Assembly (NCBI RefSeq): GCF_020497125.1
Contig: NW_025422959.1
Location: forward strand, 27,437 to 91,436
Direction: 5' to 3'
Length of the DNA: 64,000 nt
Source of the DNA: Mauremys mutica
Taxonomy: Eukaryota > Chordata > Testudines > Geoemydidae
Shown here in pieces: positions 31,500 to 40,801 of the stretch. The position numbers and the translations under genes were made by a program. The notes beneath the pieces are model-generated. The model was not told the DNA's origin and did no database searches. It worked only from the letters and a program-made list of their open reading frames with translations. Position 1 is the stretch's first letter, and each line of letters starts with the position of its first letter.

Positions 31500-32347
31500 A
31501 GGCCAGGTCTCCACTCAAAACCTTTGTCAGTATAGCAATGTCAGGAGTGTGAGAATTGTGAGACACCTATATTCTGCCAAAAGCCCTAGCATGGTCACCA
31601 TTATACTAGCATGAAAATGCTTCTGCCGGTGTAGCTTATTTCACTCGTTGAACTCCTGTGAGCCATTGGTTCCCAAAGTGGGATCCCTGGGTCTCTGCTG
31701 ATACATTGTTGTTATGTGGAGATCTGTACTTTGAGCCAGGGCCAAAACATTCTGGCACTTTTGCTATATGGATGATGCCATTTTATTCTCAAAATGGCAT
31801 CCTGCACATAGCATGACCTCTCATGCACCAGACATGAGTGGTGGGAGCTTTCCAGTAGTACTGCCCTTGCCCATTAAGTATATTGCACCCCCTCACTCCC
31901 CTTTGAGGGCTTAGAATTACTTTTTCTGCCACAGATGTCAAGACTCAACACTTCTACAAGATAAGAAAGTAATAACCCATTTAGGGGAAACAGAAATACA
32001 GATCAAGTGAAGTAGGTTTTCAGGACTCTATGGTGGATATGGGAACTGAGCCTAGGGAATCCTGAGACCAGTAAACTCAACTGTGTGTGGGCTTGTGCTT
32101 TTGTGTCATAATAAACCTAGCTAATATACATAAGTTTCATGTTGTTGTTTTAGGAAATGAAAGGAATCTAGGCTATTTAGGTGCCAAAGGGGACCTTGGT
32201 GAAAAAAAGTTTGGGAACCACTGATGTATAAACTATATCAGCAAAAGACAAAAGCTCTTTTTTTGCCAGTGTAAGCTTTACATATGTTAGGAGGGTTTGC
32301 CAGTGTAACTGCACCAGCAAATCTTTCTAATATAGACTTGGCCTTAT
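31500..32347. mobile_element. MITE (AGGCCAGGTCT ends) interrupted by a hAT-like insertion
   Basis: The left end, AGGCCAGGTCTCCACT, pairs with the right end, ATAGACTTGGCCTTA. Inner motifs (CTAGCATGAAAATGCTTCTG, TAACTGCACCAGCAAA) match the 2289-2530 family. The middle is replaced by the element at 31664-32223. Confidence 0.6.
31664..32223. mobile_element. Nested hAT-like element (GGTTCCCAAA ends)
   Basis: The left end TTGGTTCCCAAAGTGGGAT and right end AAAGTTTGGGAACCACTG form the Charlie-type CAGTGGTTCCCAAA terminal repeat with decay. No recognisable transposase. The target duplication is not clear. Confidence 0.6.
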
Positions 32348-32518
32348 GGGATGGAAATCTCTCTCTCTGAAATGTCCATCTTTTCCTCCTAATCTTCAGT
32401 ATACACCAATCTGTGAGGAAGAGACTTGTTATCTTTCAGGAAATGATCAGCTGAGCACCACTATCTATGCATAAAGAAACAATATTCATTTTACTATCAG
32501 GAAGCTACAGTGATATCC

Positions 32519-32662
32519 TAAGGCCTGGTCTGCACTTAAAAATGTGATCAACTAGCTGCATTGCTTGGGTGTGAGAAACCCCTTCCATCACTGTAGGAAG
32601 CACCTTCATCATGGGTTCTGCAGCAGCACAGCTGCAGCAACCGTGATGTAGATGTGGCCCAA
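32519..32662. mobile_element. Short hAT-type MITE
   Basis: The ends TAAGGCCTGGTCTGCACTT and GTGATGTAGATGTGGCCCA match the ends of the same broad MITE group elsewhere in the window. About 144 bp, non-coding. Confidence 0.5.
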
Positions 32663-32910
32663 ATCTGTTTCTTAATGTCATCTGACCACAGCTGTCTGTT
32701 CCCCCCTCGAATCATGCTAAAGAAGTTCTGTCTCTGTCTTTAGACACACCCAGAGGCTTCAGGACAGGAGGTATGACCTGGTGTGTTCTGTTGCTTGGCA
32801 TATAGCAATTGGTTACTAAAAATGGCTGAATTGTCCCGCCAATAAGTTTTGTGGGTACATTCTTGTTCTCTGGAATTTGAAAAGTGCTATCTGCTAGAGA
32901 TCTACAGATG

Positions 32911-33640
32911 TACCGTATATACTTGATCATAAGCCGGTTCGTTTATAAGCCGACTCCCCCAAGATGGATAAGTAAAAAATGGAAAATTTTTGTGACCCAT
33001 TCATAAGCCAACCCTATAATTCAGGGATCGGCAAACTTTGGCTCCCGGGCCATCAGGATAAGCTGCTGGCGGGCCAAGACGGTTTGTTTATCTTGAGCGT
33101 CCGCATGCATGGAGGTAAACCTAAGTAAACAAAGTGTCCCGGCGCACCAGCTGCTTACCCTGATGGGCCGAGACAGCAACTGGTGGGGAAATTTGGGAGC
33201 GGGGGGAAGAGAAGCTGAGAGTCAGGGGATTAACCCCTGTGACCACCCCCCATGACCCCATCCCTAGCTTGGGACCCCACAGTCTCCCCATCCCATCCCT
33301 TCCCACCTTAGCTGGGGCACACTAGGGGCGGGCCCGGTGGTGTTGCAGCAGCCTGCTCCAGTGGGCGGGGCCAGGCAGTGCGGTGGCAGCCTGCCAGCCA
33401 CAGAGCTGCAGCTGCTTCAGAGGCTGAGGGGAGAGCAGTGTGGCCAGAAGCAGAGAGACTCTGGCCCCACTTGTTCCCTTCTGTCTCTGTTGACTGTGCT
33501 GCTTCTCCTTGCCCCCTCTGTTGGAGGGAGGGGCTGTGTCCCACCTTTCCCTCTCTATACCCATTCATAAGCCAACCCCCTTCTCTGGTGGTTTCCTTTT
33601 TTACTAAAAAAATTCGGTTTATGAACGAATATATAGGGTA
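32911..33640. mobile_element. DNA transposon with CCGTATATACT-type ends, carrying a nested insertion
   Basis: The left end TACCGTATATACTTGATCAT and the reverse complement of the right end TACCCTATATATTCGTTCAT agree over most of about 29 bp. Internal CCCATTCATAAGCCAACCC occurs twice (about 32997 and 33559). Between these copies lies a hAT-like insert starting CAGGGATCGGCAAACTTTGG at 33022. A TA dinucleotide at each outer edge would fit a Tc1/mariner-like target. Confidence 0.55.
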
Positions 33641-34315
33641 AATGGAATGGTGCTCGGCCTAGTTGATAACCTTGATTAACTTTCCCTAATGGGGATTTTT
33701 ATTTCTGCTTTTCTTGCCTCCTCAATATATTCTGGAAGGGTGAATGCTAATAACTGAACATAGATTACACAGTAATTAGGTTTTAAGTCATTCTTGTAAT
33801 GTTTTGGTTTGTCACTTCCAAAAAACACCAAATGAAAAACATATTTTTGAGGCGGTTCTAACAACTCAGAATTAACTGTGTCCCATGGAACTCCTCCTTC
33901 CCATAGAATGGATGCAGTAATTGAATAGAAGCCTAAGAGGGAGTGTTATGAGTATATTATGCAACGTTTCTCGGTGAAGAATTTTCAATATTTAAAGTAA
34001 TAAAATGAAAAGCAATGGTCAGTCGTGATATTTAGCTATATATAAACAATATGCCAATACTCCTTTCTTTTAAGCATATTTCATTGCATTCTTTCTTGAG
34101 TCTTATACTACTTGACAATAATGAAACAGTAAATTAAATTTTCTGTGATTATAAGGGAGACAGTTGTTTCTGTGTGTGTTGCACCTTCAACTGCTTTCCA
34201 TTTCCAGCTCATTTGAATGCTTTAATCTTTCTCTTGGTTATGCTATACTTGCAGACTAATATTAAACAGTCTTGCGTGCATTGTTAATAGGCCTGGCTTT
34301 AACTTTAGCCTAGAG
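33641..34315. other. Unassigned AT-rich sequence
   Basis: Nothing recognised. Confidence 0.35.
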
Positions 34316-34608
34316 CAGGGGTAGGCAACCTATGGCACATGTGCCGAAGGCGACACACGAGCTGATTTTCACTGGCACTCACACTGCCCGGGTCCTGGCC
34401 ACCGGGCTGGGCGGGGGGTCTGCATTTTAATTTAATTTTAAATTAAACTTCTTAAACATTTTAAAACCCTTATTTACTGTATATACAACAATAGTTTAGC
34501 TATATATTATAGATTTATAGAAAGAGACCTTCTAAAAATTTTAAAATATATTTCTGGCACGCAAAACCTTAAATTAGAGTGAATAAATGAAGACTCGGCA
34601 CACCCCTG
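34316..34608. mobile_element. hAT-type non-autonomous element with perfect 8-bp target duplication
   Basis: It begins CAGGGGTAGGCAACCTATGG and ends GGCACACCCCTG. GCCTAGAG flanks both sides (34308-34315 and 34609-34616). About 293 bp, AT-rich interior, no transposase. Confidence 0.9.
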
Positions 34609-34616
34609 GCCTAGAG

Positions 34617-35290
34617 ACTAACCTGTTCGAAGAGTTGTCTCAATGGACAACTCATTGACTGTTCAGTGGATTTCTAGGGTGTTATCACTTAATCAAGATG
34701 CTAACACAATAAAGAAAAGCTGTATAGAGGATTAGATGGCTAGGGGATTGGTAATGGCCAGTTACACAGAGCTTTTACATCTTAAACATCAGTTAAGTCA
34801 AGTCTACGTTGTTAGTGACTGAAAGTCACTACATCTGGCGTTTGAGTGGTCTGAGTAATTGTTGAGTCTCTGTTCAGTTCGTAGTGGACAGGGGTAGACA
34901 AAGATGACCATACCCTTCTGCCTTTCTTGGAGTAGATTTCCTAGGTCATAGTTGAAGTATATCAATGGAAATGGATGGGGAAGCTTGTAGTGTTGCTGAC
35001 TTCTGTATGTATGTCCTCTGGATAAATAGGGGAACACGTTGTCCATTGTTGGTCTGGAACCACTCACAAGCACTAAATATATATTACATTGAAACAAAAG
35101 TTTCATTTTACCATGTAGAGATGTCCAGTAATTATATTCAGGGCTGTCAAAGGTTTGTGACTCATGGATGCTTGACAAGCCTGGCACTGGAGAGCCTATT
35201 TGGCAAGACTCGGAGGACTGGGGCTCTTTCCATGCACTCTGGTGCAGACAGTTTCAGCTGCTCAATTTCATCATCTGATACAGTTTAACT
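34617..35290. other. Unassigned sequence
   Basis: The 127-codon (-) and 107-codon (+) frames at 34804-35288 overlap and have no recognisable domain. Nothing else was identified. Confidence 0.3.
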
Positions 35291-35600
35291 GTTAAGGTTC
35301 TAAGGCCTTGGTAGAGTTTTGTCGACAAAAGTTATGTCGCTTTAATAAAAGTGCTCCTTGTGTCTGCAGAGCGCATCCACACTATGTTCCTTGTGTCTGC
35401 AGAGTGTGTCGATGCAGAGAAAAGTGCACTGTGGGTAGCTATCCCACTGTGCAAATAGCTGAAGGGTGCTTTGGGAAGGGTTTGCAATGCCTCATGGGGC
35501 AGGTACAGCATCACGTGTTGCAGGTTTCTCAATCCCATTGTTCCTTGGGCATCGTACTAGATTGCCAGCTGCTTTTCAACTGAAGTGTATGTCGGGGGAG
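35291..35600. mobile_element. DNA transposon fragment (TTTTGTCGACAAAAG motif)
   Basis: The TTTGTCGACAAA palindrome near 35317 and the GTGCACTGTGGGTAGCTATC stretch near 35427 are typical of a short element family in amniotes. A short imperfect duplication (CTCCTTGTGTCTGCAGAG and TTCCTTGTGTCTGCAGAG) lies inside. Boundaries are approximate. Confidence 0.35.
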
Positions 35601-35999
35601 GGAATGTTTGACTGGAGCGTGTGTGTTGTGGGAGTGTATATGTGAGAGAGACAGTTTGTGTGTCTGAGGGAGAGTGTCAGCATGCTGTCTCTAAGTTCAG
35701 ACAGCAGCCTGAACTACCAATCTTGGGGGAGGGGAACACCCTCCCATATCAGCCCTCGCCCTCCCCTCCTTGCACAGCAGAGCAGTCTCTCTCCTCCCCA
35801 CACCCTGCAGCAGCAGCAGCAACAGCCTGCTCTGCCTGCCTGCCTCTGGGCGGCATCCACTGGCTCCCTTGCCCCAGGCCCCCTGAATCCTCTGGGTGGC
35901 CCTGCCCAGTGTGTGTGAGGAGCCGGGGAGGGAGGGAAACGGGGTCCCCTGAAGCCGAGCCCCAGCTGCGATGGTGGCGAGAGGGGCTCCCGGATTGTG

Positions 36000-36375
36000 T
36001 GAGGAGGTGAGCGGCCGGCTGGGTTCGTCGGTGCTGAGCAGGTAGCCCCCCAGCCGGAGACTTGCCTTCCCGCCCCCCGGGGCTGGGCCAGGGCACCGTG
36101 AGGCTGAAGCGCAGCAGGTCCGGGGGCCTCTCCAGGTCCTTGGCCACCAGCATGTCGGGGGTAAGGGCGGTGAGCGCGAACTGATCCACCTTGGCCACCA
36201 GCAGTGCTGCGAAGCCCAGGGAGGGGGCCGTGTTCTTCGCGCCGCCCCGTAGCCGCGCACCGCCACCTGGAAGTACTCCCGCTCCGTGCTGCCCAGCAGC
36301 TCCACCCGCATGGGGACAGAGTCGCAGCTGGGCCAGGGCTCGGCTGCAGTGTGCTGGTAGTGGAACCCACGTTTG
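36000..36375 (-). pseudogene. FRAS1/FREM-like CSPG-repeat segment with two frameshifts
   Basis: On the - strand the first frame reads through [21 protein letters not shown] one-frame shift in a G-run near 36240 leads into [20 protein letters not shown] and [21 protein letters not shown] second shift near 36075 returns to the first frame with [13 protein letters not shown]. This order matches the CSPG repeats of FRAS1/FREM basement-membrane proteins (VDQFxLTALTPDxLxAxD, then GYxxSTDD). Both shifts lie in G/C homopolymers, so sequencing error is as likely as gene decay. No neighbouring repeats were found. The family call is from memory of the motif and moderately sure. Confidence 0.5.
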
Positions 36376-36529
36376 GGGGGGAGCCCAGTGCTGGGGCAAC
36401 AGGGGGTGTGAGTGGGGGGGCACCGGTGGGTAGGAGGGGGAGCTCATGTAGCCGGGAACCGCAACCCGAACTACATCTCCCAGCCTCCCCCGGGGCGCTC
36501 CCGCCCTCTCCAGCCCAGGTAAGGGAGGG

Positions 36530-36620
36530 GTCAGCATGTAAAACTGCGCATGCTCCGTGCGAGCCCTGCTGGGGGTAGGAGAATAAAGCTGCCGCTGCCG
36601 CCTCCGTGTGAACCGGTGAG
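36530..36620 (+). promoter_or_regulatory. CpG island with possible non-coding first exon
   Basis: AACTGCGCATGCTCCG (NRF1-like) is followed by a GC-rich stretch that ends ACCG|GTGAGTGAGAG, a strong donor. This looks like the start of an unknown + strand transcript, possibly an upstream start for NCAPH2. No coding sequence could be attached. Confidence 0.3.
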
Positions 36621-37781
36621 TGAGAGACCCCCGGGGGGCGGGCGGGCGGGAGGGAGGGAAACTGACTCTGCCCCGGGGAACCTGGGAGAAGCCTCGGAGC
36701 TGCCTCGGCCCCAGGGGAGCTGCAGCAGGATCCGCCGCGGCACCGCTGGGATTGGGGGGGGCAGAGCGCTGTGGGGGGAGGGGGGTGTCAGGCAGGGAGG
36801 GGAGAAGCCGGAGTTGGGGGGGGGGGGTTGAACTGTCTCTGGGCAGCCAGGAAATTCCCGGGGGGGGGAGTTAATTGGATCCTGTCCCTGTTTGTGCCTC
36901 TCGCCCCCAATACAAATTCTCTCTAGTTCTGCCCCTTTTCTCTCTCTGTGTCTCACACGTGGCTATAAGATCTAGGGAGAGTCCCCCCCCCCCTCCCCCT
37001 CCAATGATCCACTCTCTCGGCTCCCCTGATTTTCCCCGGTCTCTCCATAATCCTGATTTTCCACCTTCAGTTGCATAGTTTGTGACACGTTTTCTCTGCA
37101 GATCTCAAAGACTGATACAAAATACCCTAAACACTTGCCCCACTTGGCAAAGAAAATCTCAGCTTTACACCTTTTCTCAGCTTCTTGAATACGGATATAA
37201 AATGTTTGCAACTGGTGCCTATTTCCTCTCTATTCATTTAACAAATATGAGGTAAAATCTGAGTGTTTCACATCAATATCAACAACAGATATAAAATCCC
37301 TCTGATTTTCCACTTTCTTCTCTCTAAATTGCAAAAATGGATCCAAAATGGCTCAGATTTCCAGCCTTTGTCTTTCATTTCTATGTTATCATCAAATGTC
37401 AATTAAAAATTCTTTCATGTTTGGGGCTGTTCCCCATGTTTCTAAATCCCAGCAACACTGTTGCTGGGGGGGGGGGTCTTTGTGGGGAGATTTCAGCCGG
37501 AGCTGAAGGAGCATTGTGGTGGGGGAGGTGTTTGGGTGGCTGGACAGGGGCTACTCTAGTCAGGTTGGTGCGTTCTGGAGATTTGGGGTTTGGGGGGGTG
37601 GTTCTGATGTGCCCAGCCCTGAGGCTGTGGGTCCTGGAGGTGGGTATTGCTGGGGGTCTGTTGGTTGCAGAACAGCAAAGGTGGGTGTCTCTTGGGGATG
37701 CTGTGCCAGGGGCTCTGTCTGGGCTTCCCCCACTGGCTCCTGGGATCGTTGCCATGCTCAGGCCCCTTGGCCGCCCCGTAC

Positions 37782-37878
37782 CCGGGACCTGCAGATACAG
37801 CGACGCGAAGGCGGCGGCGTAGACGGTGGCCAGGTCGCCCAGGAGCAGCTGCCGGGCCACGTGCGGCGGCTCCCCCAT
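37782..37878 (-). CDS. LMF2: LMF2 coding exon 1 (lipase maturation factor 2)
   Basis: From ATG at 37878 the - strand encodes MGEPPHVARQLLLGD, then LATVYAAAFASLYLQVP, and one base of a split Gly, before a GTACGG donor. This is the N-terminus and start of the first membrane segment of lipase maturation factor 2. LMF2 is a multi-pass ER membrane protein related to LMF1, which is needed for folding of dimeric lipases. The FASLYxQxPG ending is characteristic. LMF2 lies head to head with NCAPH2 in vertebrates, as here. Exon 2 and later exons should lie at lower coordinates, but none could be found down to the left edge of the window. Confidence 0.75.
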
Positions 37879-38100
37879 GGCGCGCGGCGGCGGCGGGAAC
37901 GAGACTCCGCCTCCGCGCACCCGACACGTCCCCGGCCTGCACGCTCCCAAGTACCCGCCCCAGCGCTGGGGAGACACGCCCCCTCCGTGGCGTCACCGCG
38001 CTCGCCTCACGCGCTGACTGACTTCACCGCTCTGAGCGGGAAAAACAAAATGGTGGCCGGGCTCGGGGGCGGAGCGGAGCTGTTCCCCCCCGTGCTGCGG
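37879..38100. promoter_or_regulatory. Divergent CpG-island promoter of LMF2 (-) and NCAPH2 (+)
   Basis: A CpG-dense stretch separates the LMF2 start codon from the presumed NCAPH2 5' exon. It contains AACAAAATGGTGGCCGG (38045-38061), a YY1-like site. There is no TATA box. The likely non-coding NCAPH2 exon 1 ends near 38099 at CTGCGGG|GTGCGT. Bidirectional use is inferred from the gene arrangement. Confidence 0.55.
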
Positions 38101-38717
38101 GGTGCGTGTGGTACGGTCTTGGTGCAACACCCCCCCAGCCCCGTCCCGTGGTACGGTCTGGACACCCCAATGCCTCGCCCCCCCCCCTCCCGGTATGGTA
38201 CTGCCCGGGAACCGGGGCGGGGGGTTCTGTCAGGGCGGGACGTGTTCCGGGAGGTCCCGTCACATAACCGAATCTTTCCTTGCTGGACTCCGGGCCAGTC
38301 CTGGAGGGTCGGTAACCCTGCGGGGTTCTGTGGGGATGGAGGGGTGCTGGGGGGCGGGGGCTAGAGCTGAGGGGGCAGAGCTGAGGGGCTGCACAGAGCT
38401 GTGTGGGGATGGGGCAGAGCTGGGGGTTGCTGTGGGAATGGGGGGCACAGAGCTGTGGAGGGCAGAGCTGGGGTGTGGGGATGGGGCAGAGCTGAGATGG
38501 GTGCTGTGGGGATGGGAGGCCAGAGCTTGGGGGGTGTTTGGGGGACAGGGGGCCAGAGTGTGTGTGTGGGGGGGTGATGCTGTGGGGAAAACCCCAGTCT
38601 GGTATCAGGGTCTTCCCCAAGATACACAAACCATCCTGAGTCTCATGTATCCCTGGAAAGACCCTGGTTCCTTTATCCTTGTCCCCTTTTGCACCTGCGT
38701 ATCATGATCGGACTGCG
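38101..38717. other. NCAPH2 5' intron, GC-rich low-complexity part
   Basis: GGGGCAGAGCTG-type units recur between 38340 and 38530. Long frames on both strands come from this repetition. No coding exon seen. Confidence 0.4.
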
Positions 38718-38725
38718 TCCTAGGG

Positions 38726-39118
38726 CAGTGGTTCTCAACCGTTCCAGACTACTGTACCCCTTTCAGGAGTCTGTTCTGCTTTGCATACCCCAAGCTTTAC
38801 TTCACTTCAAAACTTACAAAATCAGACTCAAAATACAGACGTGTCACAGCACACTAGTACTGAAAAATTGCTGACTTTCTCATTTGTACCATATAATTAT
38901 AAAATAAATTGGAATAGATGTATATTATACTTGCATTTCAATGTATATAGAGCAGTAGAAACAAGACATTGTGTGAAATTTTTGTTGGTACTGACTTCGC
39001 TAGTGCTTTTTATGTAGCCTGTTGTAAAACTAGGCAAATCTCTAGATGAGTTGATGTACTCCCTGGAAGACCTCTGTGTACCCCCAGAGGTACATGTACC
39101 CCTGGTTGAGAACCACTG
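38726..39118. mobile_element. hAT (Charlie-type) non-autonomous element
   Basis: It begins CAGTGGTTCTCAACCG and ends GGTTGAGAACCACTG, the classic hAT-Charlie ends. Flanks TCCTAGGG and ATCTAGGG agree at 6 of 8 positions, consistent with an aged 8-bp target duplication. Paired TACCCCTTTCAGG and TGTACCCCCAGAGG motifs lie inside each end. Confidence 0.85.
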
Positions 39119-39279
39119 ATCTAGGGTCTGACCCCTCCCTGAGCCCTTATCACTCCACCTTGTCATATTCCTTGCCCCCCCCCCTTCCATCTTTGCTCCT
39201 GGGTCTGACCCCTTCTGATGGAGTAGAGACTGTCTGTGTGGGGGATGGGAGAGCCGGAGAGGACTTTAGGTGAGGGACA

Positions 39280-39604
39280 GGACCTGAGCCTGTAACCTGA
39301 GCTAGGCAGGGAAGAGGGGAGGTCAGCACCTTTGCCTGGGAAGCTAGACAAAGGCAGAAGGCCAAGTGGAGAGGGTTGGGTCAGTTTTGTTTTGGGGCTG
39401 GGGGGTGCAGTGCAGGGAATCCCAAGCTGGGAACTAAGCTCCCTGCACCCCCAGAAGGACCAGATTGAGAGGTCCTGGCTCTGCCCACAAGGTCTGCTGT
39501 AGCCGTTCCTGTTGTTCAATAAACCTGTTTTAGTGGCTGGCTGAGAGTTACTGAGAGTCCCAGGAAGAGGGGTGCAGAGTCGGACTCCCCCACACTCCGT
39601 GACA
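39280..39604 (+). mobile_element. 3' part of an LTR (CTCCGTGACA-ending family)
   Basis: It carries a poly(A) signal in TCAATAAACCTGTTTTAGTG (about 39518) and CTGAGAGTTACTGAGAGTCC, and ends CACACTCCGTGACA. The copy ending at 19504 is parallel. The 5' portion is not recognisable next to the hAT element at 38726-39118. Confidence 0.65.
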
Positions 39605-39807
39605 CCCCTCAATCCCTCTCTGACAGCTAGATGGATACTGCAGTCCTGTATGACACCGGCTAAAAAATGGGGAGGCGAGGCACTATCCAGGGTCCGGGCA
39701 GGATAGGAGAGGCACATGGGATGGGATGGCTTTGAAGAGAACATTCAGGTGTGCAGTGAATGTCAGCTTTTTCTTCCTGTAATGTAAGAAGTTCCTGTGT
39801 GATGCCC

Positions 39808-39945
39808 AAATTCAGAGTAGTCAGGCCATGAGTGAGCCTGCACCTGTGTAAAAACAACGAGGAGTCATGGCACCTAGAGACTAACACATTTATTTGAGCA
39901 TAAGCTTTTGTGGGCTATAACCCACTTCATCAGATGCATGGAGTG
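39808..39945 (-). mobile_element. PLE tail fragment with hammerhead-like core
   Basis: On the - strand, CTGATGA (39933-39927) is followed by a GTGGG/CCCAC stem, then AAAA (39909-39906) in place of GAAA. A short AGC(TTAT)GCT stem-loop comes next, then C at 39896. The tail continues with GTTAGTCTCTAGGTGCCATG. The GAAA-to-AAAA change is what CpG decay of CACGAAAGC would give. No open reading frame remains. Confidence 0.7.
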
Positions 39946-40681
39946 AAAAATACAGTAGGCAGGTGTACATACACAGCACATGAAAAGATGGGAGTTGCCT
40001 TACCAAGTGAGGGGGTCAGTGCTAACGAGGCCAGTTCAATCAGGGTGGATGTGGCCCATTCCCTACAGTTGACAAGAAGGTGTGAGTATCAACAGAGGGA
40101 AAATTACTTTTTGTACCAGACTGGGTCCTTAGACCCAGGAGTCGGGTCACATGTGTGCTTAACTGTTTGCAAAATTGGAGCTCAGGTTTGCAGATTAACC
40201 AGCCCAACAAGGCCATAATTCCGACTAGGTGCTGCTAATGTATAAATAATAAAATCAGTAATTTATGCTACATGCTTCACTTTTTTTCACTGGGATTTCT
40301 AGTCAGTTTCATGGTCAGGTTTGTTTGTTTACAGACATTTGTGTAGGTCTAAAATATAAATATTTTTATTTGTAGGTTCTCAGACACTAGCTTACTCTTA
40401 CCCTGTGTTGTGACAACACAGGGGAATGTTTATGTCAGAGCAAAGCCATTTTTTGTTTGAATTACAACATTTTGATTGGCCTCAGGTTTTACAAAAGCTG
40501 ACATTTTATAAAAACAAAATTGGAGCCAGCTTTGAGCTGAGTGCATCCCATTAAATGACTACAGGCCACAAATGACAGTGTTGTCAGAAAACAGATGGAC
40601 CTGTGTCCCCCTTGTGTCCCCTACTGACTGTAGGCTTGTCTGCCTGGCTCCTGGATGAAATGTAACTTCTTGCACTTCTAG
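39946..40681. other. NCAPH2 5' intron, unassigned
   Basis: No exon or repeat end found until the acceptor at 40681. Confidence 0.4.
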
Positions 40682-40693
40682 GGATTTGTTACA

Positions 40694-40801
40694 ATGGAGA
40701 ATGTGGAGTCACGCTTCCTGCACCTTCTGCAGCCCATCCGAGATCTCACAAAGAACTGGGAGGTGGATGTGGCAGCCCAGCTGGGGGAGTATCTGGAGGA
40801 G
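40694..40801 (+). CDS. NCAPH2: NCAPH2 coding exon 1
   Basis: The exon follows a CTTCTAG acceptor and 12 bases of 5' UTR. It encodes 36 residues starting [20 protein letters not shown] and ending [10 protein letters not shown], the start of the N-terminal helical domain that binds the SMC2 neck. The ATG is the first in the exon and matches the conserved family start. It ends in phase 0 at GTAAGG. Confidence 0.93.

Noticed and set aside
37516..38364. 282-codon + frame across the LMF2/NCAPH2 promoter
   Set aside because: It overlaps LMF2 exon 1 antisense and runs through the CpG island; no conserved residues.
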